Below, one piece after another: positions 49,959 to 62,700 of a stretch of 64,000 nucleotides of DNA. Source of the stretch: Hoplostethus atlanticus (Eukaryota; Chordata; Actinopteri; Trachichthyiformes; Trachichthyidae). A program made the position numbers and the translations under genes. Positions within the stretch are counted from its first letter, which is position 1, and every line of letters starts with the position of its first letter. The notes beneath the pieces were generated by a model, which saw only the letters and a list, made by a program, of their open reading frames with translations, made no database searches and had not been told where the DNA came from. The stretch is from assembly GCA_034670405.1 (NCBI GenBank), contig JAXDDX010000044.1:2288501-2352500 (forward strand), written 5' to 3'.

Positions 49959-51147
49959 CGGTTAGTGGGGAAATATATATTTATAGGCAATAATGGGTAG
50001 ACTTGGGATGACAATTGATGTTTTAGTTACATAAATACATCATAAATGGAGGTGGAGATGGTCTTAGTCAAACCCCTATCCCTATTAATAGCTATTTTAT
50101 GCTTTACTCATTGAGCTCCACTGGACTACAGTTAGCTTTTCACCAGCTTGCTACCATAGAGAGGTAAATAGGGCCATCTAGTGGAGGCTTATACTATAAT
50201 GAGATGACTTATTGGAGCTACAGTGCATTACCCTTTTTACTCCTGTAGGCCATTGTAATAGAAGGACAATTATGTTGGTATACTATTATCTTATTTCACT
50301 GGCATGTCATTATATTAATATATATAATTTCTTATTGTATTTACAGGATAGACATGCAGTAACAGCGTCATGCATCATTCATGGTCTTGTCAATTTGAAG
50401 CGACATGAAGTCTTTTATATGACCACATGACCTTAATCTCTACCAGTGATTCCTGGGGTAATAATTCCTGGAAGGAAACAAAGGAGATTACAAAGGCCCC
50501 CTGTTATTTGGCTCAAATCTTCCATATAATCAGTGGAGGCAATATGGAATGTCGACATCTGACAGGAACTCTGTAAGGGAGCAATTAAGGTTTAATTGGA
50601 AAGTCTTGCCACATATCCGAACACATGGACACATGTTGAGCCTGGATGGCTTCCAAAAAGGAGCCTGTTGTTGTGTTACCCTATCTTTGAATACTGTATT
50701 TATTTATGTGTAATGAACTCTTTATGTATTGATAAATGATGTTTATCCTCCTGATATATTGTCAATTATTTATTACACCTTAATTGTACAGTTTTCTTAC
50801 TTTAGTAATTGCTAAAAGCTAAACTTGAGTTTTTATTTTATCCATGGCACATACAAAATATGAGAATGACTTGATATTTATTATGGATGAAAATAGCCAC
50901 TGTTACTTTAAAAAATTTGCTTCACTAGTCAAAACAATGGTGTGGTACTGTGAGGTTATGTCAGTGTGTGGTAGATAACATGGTTATCTCGGGTTTCTCT
51001 GGTGGGGATAAGGTTTCACTAAATGTCTGCCTGTGCATTTGAAAGTATGACTGCATGAATGTACATTTTTATGATGTTGACAGAAATACATTTTTGTAAT
51101 ACAAAGTAAATCATTTGTATATGTACCTACAGATATATGGATGTTTT

Positions 51148-51158
51148 ATTAAAATAAA
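51148..51158 (+). terminator. ush1g: ush1g polyadenylation signal candidate
   Basis: Overlapping ATTAAA and AATAAA about 1.19 kb past the stop codon, implying a long AT-rich 3' UTR. Confidence 0.5.
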
Positions 51159-52294
51159 AAGTGAAAATGATTGTTTTTTGTGTATACTGTATATTCTAGC
51201 TGTAAATAAGATGTGCTATGTGCTATATGCTATATGCTATGGCATGTGTCCCGCTCTGGCCTGTCTCAGGAAATGACTGATGCTGGTATGACGAGAAGAG
51301 ACAAGCTTGAGGCTGGGGAAGGATGTAAGGGGAGCTGTCAGACAGCCTGCTGTTCTTAAGTTCCCTGTTCTCTAGTATCTGGTCTCCTTTGGAGTCAAAG
51401 ATGTACTCCCTGTATCTTTTAACAAGAACACTACAGTCAGCATAGCGTCATGCCCAGAACGCTGGCCAGCCTCCAAAAAAAGAAACACTCACACAGTTCC
51501 TCACACCAGATATATGCACACAACACACACACTCTGACCTGCACCCACACACATAAACACACTAGAACTATCTAGGCACATTCTTGCACTCTGCACACTA
51601 TTTTCTCAATGTTTTTCCGCTCTGACCCCTCCCCTAAGAAACAACCAACAGAGTACTGAGCAGCCGCTGCTAATCCTCTCTCCTCCTTTCCTCAGCCCCT
51701 CTCTCTCCTGCTCCTTTCCCAGGACATATGCCAAGGTTACAGTGATGGGAGGGGAGGGGAAGGGCTGAGACAAAGAGACAGGGGGGGGGATGACATACAG
51801 AATGTATGAGAAGCTATGCTGGGGACAGAGAGAGAGAGAGAGGGAGGGAGGGAGCAATCGAGTTGACTCTCTAGCTAAGCAGCTGCAGTTTTGTGTGGAT
51901 GCCTGTATGTGAGTATTTTTGCAGGAACCATCACGTCCCAAGGCGGCCTTAAATCTCCTGTGTCTTGTATTACACAGTGCTGTGGGACAAGGACTCCCAA
52001 TGCTGGTTACTCGACCAGGGACTGCATCAGAAGCAACCTGTCAAGGACAGAGAGAGATACAAAACACGGAGAGATAAACGGAGAGAGAAGAGGACGGCTA
52101 AGCTCTTGAAGGAGCAGAAAGGGGGCTGGACTCTGACAAGCTTTCCAGCCAATTAAGACTTTCACAATGCTAACATTGACCTGTGGACTTTGTGCTCAGG
52201 GTACAGTGTTCAGGCTCTAGCACCGGCCATCTGCATGGTTGCACTGAGTGCCGCTTTGACCTGAGTTGGTTGTCCGTCAACACTACAAGCTGAC
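51159..52294 (+). other. ush1g-fads6 spacer and probable fads6 5' UTR
   Basis: Contains a stutter of TGCTATA units near 51212-51240, a CA-rich stretch at about 51485-51570 and a GA/GGGA-rich stretch at 51829-51854. The region after about 51890 may be fads6 5' UTR. No other gene seen. Confidence 0.55.
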
Positions 52295-55200
52295 ATGCAG
52301 GATGTACCAGAAGAGTGGAGGGAAGGACAGAATGAGAAAAGAGGTGGAAGTGATGTCAAACCCTGGGAAGGGGAGACCTTGTTCCAGAGAAAAGGGGACT
52401 CAAAACAAGACAAGAAAGAAAGGGGGAATGAAGAGATGAAGGGAGTGTGCAAGGAGAATGGACAGACAGACAATAAGGAAGTGGAGGTGACAGACAAAGA
52501 GTCACTGATGATGGAGCTGACCAGGCTGGTACAGAAGACGGTGAAGGAGAGCAGTTGGTGGGAAAGGAGGGGTATCGACTGCAGCATCCTGGCAGGAGCA
52601 TTCCTCTGCCTCCCACCCTGGTAAGACACTTAACACTTTATAAACTTCATACGGTTGTGATAATGACGATGTCTTGTTTTAGTGAAATAGTCAAAGTGCT
52701 CAGCGTCATTAATAAGCAGATGACTGGTGGGAAAAATATGGGAAAATTACATTCCTAGGAAGTGTTTTCTCAAAGAAGTGTCCAGAAGGTTGGAAATACT
52801 GCTTTGAATTATTTATGACTTTTATGACTTCACCTTATGAGCCCAGGTGAAATACATTTGTTACATTGCCTCTTTAATCCAGAATTTATATTGCAGCAAA
52901 AGCTAAGATGTCCATTGCCGAATAACATTCTCAGTTAGGAATTTATGGCATCTGCTATATGATAACTTTCAAGCCATTAAGGTCACAAATTTGGGATACA
53001 AATGTGCCTCTTTTTCAGTGTCACCCCACTACACACAATCATGGTGTCCAATGCTTCCCCTCTATCTGGGTCACTGGTCGTCAACCGCTGACCTCAATTA
53101 AGGCTAGTGCCTAGTGTGACTCGAGTCACTTGAGCGCTGGACCTGACGGCTTTTAGCAGTACCATAGGAAACCTGGTGACAGTAGAACCTGGACTTGTAA
53201 TGTAGACTTGTAGAGGTCCCCCCAGCTAACATCTACACAGCGTTAGTACTGCATGTTGGACGGCTGCTGGAGGAACAGCAGCGCAGCAAGCATATGAAAA
53301 GTTCCTCTTCTAAAATACAAATGCTATTGCATTAGGTTTACATACAGTTATGTATAGGAGTACATTCTCTTTTAATAATTTACTACAGTATAGAGTATAC
53401 CAAGTGTATAGTATAGTATAGAGTATATCCATGACTATAGCATTAGGCTGTAGAAATGTTCACTTCTTGGTTTATGCTGAATTGAATTTGGGCCAGTGAG
53501 GAGGTATCTGTCATTGTGTATCACTGACCTTGCAGTTTATCGCCTTGAAATAGGTTGCTTTGAAATACGAGGTGCAGTATATTAGCACCATATTTTATTG
53601 TGTTAGGAATAGAACATGGCACCTAAGCCCCACTTTGAAAGATAGCCAGGAAGGCTCATTGGGTGCCTGTGTTGCAAGGTTAAAAAACCTCCTTTCATCA
53701 GAGTACACCTGTGATGCTGTCACTTTGTTTATGTGTATTTAATTGGATTGATGGCATTTCTCATTCTCAAACTGACTGAGTCCTCGATATGCTGATAGGA
53801 TGTGGCAGATAAACATGTTTTAAATCATATCATTTGTAAATAAAATGATCAAAGACAAAATGAGAGTGGCGTATAGGACAAAACTATCAAGAAATAATGC
53901 AGGTGTGAAATAATGTGGATACCAAAAATAGCTACTTCAGACACATTGTCCTTGATCCGTTAGTTGAGATAACAGTTATCTCATTTCAACCTGCAGTATT
54001 GTAGTTGCGCAAGGAACTGCCTGTGATGACATGGTGCATGGCAGCACACCCACCCCCAAAGGGAGATAAAGTTTCCCTCCTTCAGGTGAAGGAGGTGATC
54101 TTCCTTCTCACAGGGGTGAAAGTCACACTGCTGTGGCGATGGGGTTGCTGGGTGGGTGCTCAAAGATAGGAGTTAAGATACGCTATTTCTGAGTTCATTT
54201 TTTAAACTGTAAAATAGAGGTCAGTGAGGTCAGCGGACACACAGACACACACACACACACATACACACAGAACCTCATAACAACAAGAGGAGGACATACA
54301 GTAACAATAACAAAAGACCATGAATGCATGAAAATGGAAGTGAATGTTCCTGGCACTGTGTTACAATAGCAGTGAGCGAGAATAAGTACGAAGAATAAGT
54401 ACGAGTATCTCATGTTATCAAGGTCAGGACAGAGTTATGTTGTCGACTGTTTCTCTCTTTTGCGTCTAAACAGTTTATACACAGTCAAAACTTAAAGTTG
54501 GTGCCCATTTCTTGATTCCTCTGCTAATATTTACCCCTGCTTCTGTCGGACGCTCGCTGGTCTCTCTGTATTCCTGTCCTCCAGCCTTTCTGCTGCTGGG
54601 CTCCTCCCAGATACTGTGGTTTTCAGCGGGGATGCTGCTGATGGGCATGGCTCATGCTGTCATCACCATCAAGGGAACCCACCTCGCCAGCCATGCGGCG
54701 CTGAGTGAGTCCCAGGCCTGGGGAGAGTTCTGGGCCGTCTTCTTCATTGAGGTGAGATGTTCAGAAATAACCTGCTCTCCACCAGGAGGTCATCATGGGC
54801 TTTAAAGTCTAAAGGTTTTGTCATACAGCTGCAATTTATTGTCACTTGTAGACTGTCAGATAATGTAATAACTTGTCAAAATGTAATAAAAATGTCCTTC
54901 TATGGGTTGAAAATGGAATAAAACCTGAAATTATCCAGTGATTATTACTTCAAAACATATTTTTAAGTGATGCTGTAATAATAATATTGACTAATAATGT
55001 AATTAATCATGTTATTACATTATTAGTGAATAATATTATATATTTTAATATCATAATATTATTATATCATTATTATTAGTTAAAAATATGTTACACTCCT
55101 TATGATATAATGTAATAATGTGATGTTATTATGTTATCCGGCACTTTATTTAATTTCAAACCATATAGAGGGACATTTATTTATTTATTACATTTTGAAA

Positions 55201-58021
55201 AGTTAAAACCTCATCCAACAATTATTACATGATCAATTGCTACAAGCCCAAGTGTTGTGGCCCTAGAAACAGCGAAACAGTGTGTGCTTATCATGGCAAA
55301 TGATACTATGAAACTTGTTGAGTGCCAGAATAATCAATTCCATGAATCTGGATGTTTACCCCTTGGCTCATTACAAAGACAAAACAAGATGATAGGCTTT
55401 AACGCTCTTTGCCCTTGGCCTGTTCAGGCTTGCTTATCAAGGCAAACATAGACATAACATAAACTAGGGTGATGCAAAGTTGTCTATGTCTGTTTTCCTC
55501 TCCTGGTATTCAATACTAATATTGATTCTCCTGCAATGATTTTCATTGGATGTTGTTTTGTGTTGCATCAATGATGGTTTTGTTTGGATATTCATATACA
55601 TGCCCATCTGTATGTCTATCTGTTCATCCATCCAGATATGTGGGTCATTCCCAGCACGTGTGGGAGTCCAGGCCCACATTAAGATGCACCATGCTCATAC
55701 TAATGTCATCGGGCTGGGTGACTCCAGCACATGGAAGATCCCCCTCCTGCCACGCACTGTCTACCTGTTCATAGCTCCCCTGGCAGTACCCATCATTACT
55801 CCTCTTGTTGCACTAGGTAAGAGGTGCTAAAAAGAATAAGAACTGAAAGTGCAAGCCTGACAGAGTCAAATATTCTATTTTGATTCTTAGATTTACTTGA
55901 ATATTTCAACATTTCATGTGATTATCAGCAGAAAGCTGAGAACATTTTTGACTTTTGAATCCTTTTGATCCTCTTCTATTGCCCATGTTATGTCATCTTC
56001 ATCAGTTAGGTGTACATTTATTCTCATAGTTGTGATGGCCTCTGATTCTCTGGTTTTGCAGCTCAGCTCAAAGGACACTCTCTGGCTCAGGCCAGTAGGA
56101 CCATACTGATGGTAACACTGGGCGTGTATTCCCAATACTGGCTGCTGATCAACGTCTCTGGATTCCAGTCACCTTACAGCACCTTACTCTGCATGCTTGT
56201 GTGTAGGGCAATGTTCTCTCTGCCGTACATCCATGTCAACATTTTTCAGGTGAGCACACTAACAGACTTGTTGTAAAGAAGGCAGCTTTTCTCCAAAAAT
56301 CCACATATACACAAAGCTAAATACTTACCCAAGAAGTGCAGGGCATGTCATTTCATGCAAAATATTTGGGACAAATTATGAGGGCACCTCTTGCTAGATG
56401 GCCTTTTGCAGAAAACCCATTTCTATGCAGCATTGTGTCCTCAAAGATTTCACCAGGAATTCCAAAGGACCAGTCAGTGAGCCAAAGGGACAAAAGGGAA
56501 CAATTCATGCATGATTTTCTCAGATGGAGCCTGGCTCCTGGAGTTCATTGTGTATTGTTCTGATCAAAGTGTTTGAAGTTGGATTAGAAAACAGGCATTC
56601 TTGATCAGAAGTCAAGGGGCCTGTAGAGGGAAATGTTTGTTCTTCCGGGTGGGGTTTAACTCCCTATCCTTCCCTATTTCTTGTTGCTTGTTGGCCATTG
56701 TCTTATCTTTCCTTTCCCTGAACCCAGCACGACCCATGTCATTTTTAAGCATTGGTGGCTGGGGACTACACTAAATATCTGTTGGTGTTTAGGGGCTATT
56801 TGGCTAAAATCTAATTGTTTTATTTAATTTGAACATTTACACAAGCAATAGTGGAAGGTCTAGTTGTATTGGCCCACCAGCGCTAAATGAATGTTGAGTA
56901 AATATCATATCCAGTTCTCTGAGACAAGCAAGCCATAATAGCACCTGATAAGATCACTATAAACATAAGTTTATGTAGCCTATGTGATACAGGATGGGTG
57001 GGCAGTCGATGTGAAGCTTAATAAAACTGTATGTCATTCACAGCACATTGGCCTTCCCATGTTCTCCCCCACCCATCGGCCCAAGAGGATCTACCAGATG
57101 ACCCTTGGGGTCCTGAACCTGCCGCGCAACCCCCTGCTAGACTGGACGTTTGGACACTCACTCATCAACTGCCACGTGGAGCACCATCTCTTCCCTTTCT
57201 TGTCTGATAATATGTGTTTAAAGGTAGGAAACAAAATCATTTCTACTAGGGATGCTACATAGCATAGCATTCTAACATCAATAAATCATTACCACATTCA
57301 TTTTGAGACACTGAGAATTTTGCAGGAAATCTGCTGCATTGCTTTAAAGCACAAAACAGGAAGAGGGTGCTGTTCTTCCAGGACAAATGGAGCTAAAGCT
57401 TTCATAGTTGTCACAATAGATGGTGGATGTAGCGAAAGGCTAACGGAGAAATCACATCCAGCATGTTTATCCTCTCCATTGAAGTGAAAGAGAAAACAAT
57501 AGCATGAGGGGAGACGCCAGGAAGCAACATCCTTTTCATAACAAGAAGCAATGGAGTTGTTATGGAAAATGTGGTAGAAACACTAGCACTACAACACTGG
57601 TGTGAGATAGAGGCTACCAAACAGTAATTATATCAAGGTGTCACAATTAATTTGACAATGATGCTACATGCTGCACCTTTAATATAACTAGTGCCGGCAC
57701 ACATTAATATTATTGATTTTTTTCAATTTAAGGGCTGGTTTCAAATACACTGATTGACCCTAGTTTCTAAACAGAGATTTCAATTAAGGAAAACTGTCTT
57801 GTTTATTTTTATTGGTCTATGAAACTGTTCCTATGTTCACTTTGATTCGCACTTTCCTTCCACCACTCCAGGTGAAACCTATTGTGTCCAAGTATCTGAA
57901 GGAAAAGGAGCTTCCATACCAGGAGGACAGCTACCTCTCCCGTCTGCGCCTTTTCTTCCACAAATACCAGGAACTGATGGTGTTTGCCCCACCGATCACA
58001 GAGCTGGTGGGAGTGCAGTGA
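52295..58021 (+). CDS. fads6: Fatty acid desaturase 6 (membrane di-iron desaturase family)
   Basis: FADS6 belongs to the membrane fatty-acid desaturases; its substrate is not established. Exons: 52295-52620, 54585-54751, 55636-55816, 56062-56249, 57044-57223 and 57872-58021. Corrected length is 396 residues (human 368). All three histidine boxes are present: HLASH, HIKMHH and HVEHH. Other family marks are SSWWERRGIDCSILAG, GLGDSSTWKIP, YIHVNIFQHIGLPMF and the C-terminus FAPPITELVGVQ. No cytochrome b5 domain is seen, unlike FADS1/2. The first about 65 residues are an acidic, Lys/Glu-rich extension of low conservation, so an internal start such as one of the downstream methionines is possible. 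Exon 1 ends in the wrong phase by one base; the CCC at 52616-52618 is the likely extra base. Next to ush1g, as in human. Confidence 0.93.
54955..55135 (+). repeat. AT-only low-complexity, palindromic stretch
   Basis: In fads6 intron 2. About 180 bp of TAATA/ATTAT motifs in both orientations, able to fold back on itself. No known family recognised. Confidence 0.6.
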
Positions 58022-58592
58022 TGGAGGGACGATGGTGAAAAAGTAGCGAAGGAGGAGAAACTCTATTCTTACTTATGCTGCTATTCACACAAAGACTGCA
58101 TAAAAGCACAAGCTTCAACATTTAAGTGTGTCTCTGCTGGCATATTACAACACACACAATCCACGTTTGATCTATAGCATACAATTTTCAATCAATAATG
58201 CAGCAAGATGTGATTAACAATTTAGTTTGCTCTAACATACTTAAATGAACATGACACCCTTATCATTGAGTATTATGTCAGTTCAATTCCTCACATGGAT
58301 AAATGTCCTATGCTTTAAAAGTCATTTAATTAGTAGCCCAAAGGCGAGAGCTCTCTTAAAAGCTGTGACTTGATTGAGCTTAATGAGTGCTGCATTAAAA
58401 GCCACTGTGAGAGATTAATTACAGCCTTTGAATTGACCTGTTTTCCACGTGACAGATGGTGGTGTTGTTTTTTTCCCCCATTGTCAATGCATAGTGTTTA
58501 TTTTGCTGTGTCCTTAACTGTAAGGCACACCGTTGATTGCACTCATTACGCTCTGTAAGAATGCTGAGGTGTCTAAATGTGTTTTTGCAGAT

Positions 58593-58598
58593 AATAAA
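58593..58598 (+). terminator. fads6: fads6 polyadenylation signal candidate
   Basis: AATAAA about 570 nt past the stop codon, followed by T-rich sequence. Confidence 0.5.
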
Positions 58599-58599
58599 T

Positions 58600-59744
58600 G
58601 TTTTCCAGTTGAGAAGTTTTACTTTTTATTGCCGTCTTTACTGCCACACTGTCTTATATTCCAGTAACCCAAATTCTATGCAGTGTCATGACCCGGCTCT
58701 TGAGCACATACTTAAAGTTATGTGTGCAGCAGATGGATGAGTGTTTGAATCATGAGTGGAGGGTGGTGTATAACGTGAAACCTAAACTAGTAACACGGCC
58801 GAAGCCAACCAAACAAGACCACGGAGATGGGGAGGGAGGGAGGGGGAGAGAGATAGAGAGAGTGGACAGCCATATCTTAAATACTCCTGGGAGACTGGCC
58901 AGGTGCTCTCAGTTGCACTGATGAAGTCCGCCTACCAGCAACCTGCAAGGTAACACAGACAACCAACAGACCAGGGAAAACACACACACACACACAGCAG
59001 TCCACACTCAATTAGTAAACCAGTAAATCAATTAGTATATACTCAAATGAAAAACTATCCAGAACTGAATTGAGACCATGTCACTGGGTGGCAGTATTGT
59101 ATCTACCCTGAAGTGGCATTGTTGCCTTTCACATTCTTCATGTTTGCGTTTGCATTGGACTTTCCACTTTGGAATAACAGAAATAAGCTCAATACGTTCA
59201 CAAATGGAAGACATAGCAGGTGAATATAGAAATGATTAATGCGTTGATTACTTCAACTCTATCAAGATAGTACTTGAGCAGATACCGCAAAGCAACAGTG
59301 TAGTCAACTGACTCATCAGTGGAATACAAACAACTGTCAGTAGCCAAATAACACTGATCGTGAATGTTACACTGGAAAGTAAGTGCAAACATAAGGCATG
59401 CGGGGGAATGCAATACTACACCTCTCTGTTTCTGATTTGCAATATGAGCTCCGCCCTGTGGCTTCTTTTTTCCTACAAGGAAGAGGAGGGCAGTGACTGT
59501 GTGCAGGACGCATGACTGCCTGCCTGCCTACTAGTCTGTCTGGTTGCATTTATGTGTTGAGGGGGTGGTTAACTCGTCGACTGAAACTATGGGAGGCAAC
59601 AGACGTTCACATCATTTGGGTGTGGCTTGCGAGGCTCCTTAGTGTGATCCAGGAACTAGAGGTGGACCTGGCTGCAAAAGTGGCTCAGCCAGTTAGTTTG
59701 AGAGAGAGTAAGAGAAGCTTGGCTGTCAGAGGAAGAAGAGAGCC
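58600..59744 (+). other. fads6-trim16 spacer
   Basis: Holds a GGGA/GA-rich patch at about 58826-58862 and a short (CA)n at 58981-58996. The last few hundred bases before 59745 are probably promoter and 5' UTR of the TRIM gene. No other gene seen. Confidence 0.55.
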
Positions 59745-62700
59745 ATGGCAGATACAGCAAATGAAGAGGCAGCCCTCAATTCAGAGCAGGAGCTTTGTAC
59801 TATGTGCTCAGATACCCTCAGCAGAGACAAGCTCCCACCTTGTGGCCACTCCATTTGTGGCTCCTGTTTGGGGGACAAAGGTAAAGGATGTCCTCAGTGT
59901 CTGCAGAGCTCCGACGAGCCTGAACCTGTAGGTGATCTCAAACAGAATGGGACAGTTGCTGAATCCCCTGTGATTGAGAGCAAAGATGAACAAATCCAGG
60001 ACTCCAAGGCAGCAGAAGAGATCAAGATACAGGAAGATCTGAAAGAATCAGAGGATCCCAAGAAGCCTGCTGAGGACGAGAAAGAGGAAGCATCACAGAA
60101 CGGCGATGAGACAGATGAGGTGAAAACTGGAGTGAGCGAGGAAGTGAAAGAGGAGGTCAAGGAGGAAGAGATGAAAGAGGAACCTTTGGGTCCTGACGAT
60201 GTGGTGTGTGACTCGTGTATCGAAAACCCCTGCAGGGCCCTCAAGTCCTGCCTCACCTGCCTGGTGTCCTACTGCGAAGCCCACCTCAGACCTCACCTGG
60301 AGAACCCCAAGTTTCAGAACCACCGGCTGGTGGAGCCGCTGAGGGACATCGAGAGACGGACGTGCGAGAGCCACAAGTGGCCACTGGATCTTTTCTGCTG
60401 TGCCGATGCCTGCTGTGTCTGCCAGGAGTGTGTGACTGAAGACCACAGGGGACATAACACCATACCTGTGGTAGAGGCTCGCAGGCGAATAGAGGCAGGT
60501 TTTCTCTGTTAATATCTCTCTCATATTCTTTATCATTTTGTCTTGTTTCATTCAACACTCATCAGAAGTGAATGTTCAAATCTCAGGAAATCTCAGGAGG
60601 TCCACCTTTGGTCTACCTTTAGGTGTATTCAAACACAAGGCCACACCATTCTCAAATTACACCATATCTATTGTGTGGTTTTGTTATCTGAAATATAATT
60701 CACCTTGGGGTTTTCTTTGGGTAAATACTTTTTTTTAAACTTTTTTAAAAACGGTTTATCTCAATAACAGATACGTAGAACTAAAGCAAAGTGTAGCTGT
60801 CCATGGCTATAAAAATACTCATGAAATGCAATTACAAATGGAAACCTTCCAAAAACAACAAAGACACCACATGACAAATTCCACCACTTGATTCAAAATA
60901 TGCAGCAATATGACAGCATAGGTGTCATTCCTTTGGTCTATCTTCTCTATCCTTGTGATAATATTAGTTTGGCCTGCACCAACGGCAGCTGTAGCCAAAG
61001 TAATAATTAATATGTTTTCCACACGATTGCTCTCACATATTGAAAAAGAGAGATATATATAGTAATGCCCGACTGATTGGCTTTGAACTAACTGGGAACT
61101 GGGAGTTAAGCTAGGGCACCAGCAGGGAGGGGAGAGAGTCAAGTCTTTTAATATGAACTTCATCTTCAAAATGCATCACTGGATTTCATTTTGTGCCACA
61201 ATGTGGATTATCGCTTGAATTCAATTAGGAGACTAATACTGACTTTAATTTCCAATATAAAGGTCAGGATTGGTAGCGCATTGTGGAAACTCTACACTCA
61301 GATCTATTTTGCCTCGTCTGAAAGCTCGGGCTTCAGCTGATGTATCATTTGTCTCTCTTTTTGACATTTCAAGCATTCCAGTCTAGACTCCGGCCAGAGA
61401 TCCTTGGTTGTAGTCCACACCTGTTATTTGCACACTGAGTTGTTGCAACACATCAAACAATTTCATTAGATCTGTAAACCAAAGACCTTGCCGTCAGTAA
61501 TGCTATTTGGAAATATGGCTGAAAATATGGGTGACACCACCGCGGCTCTCATAGCATCAAAATAAGAGTACGTTCTTCTTAACTTTTTATTTTGTCCCCC
61601 CTGTAAAGAAAATGTCTCCTGACCCTGAAGGTCAAGACCCACCTTTTGAAATACATTATAAATTATGACTTGCATTTCATTGTGCCCAGAGGTAGTTGAG
61701 TGGTTGAGTCCCGTTGCTCTGAAACCAGTGTCCCCCCCAGAGCGTCCTCTCCTCTCCCCCACTCTGTTGCCCTCTCTACTTTCCCACAGTCTAATTAAAT
61801 AATAAAAATCTCCTTTTTAAGAGATTTATTTTTAAGAGATTTTTGCAGGACACAAACAGTGAGTATAAAACAAGAGAACATACAATAAAATAGCTTCCTG
61901 TCCGTTACGTAACTCATAATAGCTACAGTTTCGTTTAATCCAACACATGGAGAATCCAGAGCTTTATCTGCTGATACAGGGGTCAGACTTTGTTAGTGTT
62001 TCAGCTTATTAATAAAAAAAAATGACATTGTGTCCATTACAGTTTTCGTAATGGTGTCCAGAAGTATTGTGCGGACATGGTAGTGGAAGTCCTTTGCAGT
62101 TGTCTTACAATAATTCCCTCTGGAGACAAGAGATGAGTAGCTGTAAGTGATAGCTTGTGACAGATATCTGTCCCAGTGCCAAATACTGACTGTCATACTG
62201 GTTTTGGACAGTGGCATTTCCTGTAGCAGGGTTATTGCTTGTCAGCACTGAACTCTGCTCCTGAATCATGTGTACATACTATGCACAAACAATTCATGCC
62301 TCAAACTGGTAGAACGGCTTGAGTTTACTATTAAAAAAGGATACATCTTTCTTCTTTGAAAACCTGTTGAAACCAGATGAGTTATCTTTCGAGGCAAAAA
62401 GAGAGATCTTCAAGACTGACGAGTCAGAGATAATTGATGACTGAATGCAGGTTAGAGTTCAACAGTACTATGCACAGTCAGGCTCTTGAATTTTTAAAGT
62501 AGACTTCATGTAGCTTCAATGCTCTTTTAATCAAATGAAATGCAGCCGTGCCCTCAGGGTGTACATTGTATGGAAAAGAATTCTGCTTGAGCGTCGGGAA
62601 CTCGAGAGTCGCCTGGACCTGCCTAAGGAATTCACTTGAATCTGCAGCTGAACCTAACAGGCCAATACTTGGACATAAATGCTGTGTCATCGCTGTGCAT

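Noticed and set aside
60093..60551. 152-residue minus-strand open frame
   Set aside because: Shadow of TRIM exon 1, whose codon bias opens the complementary frame.
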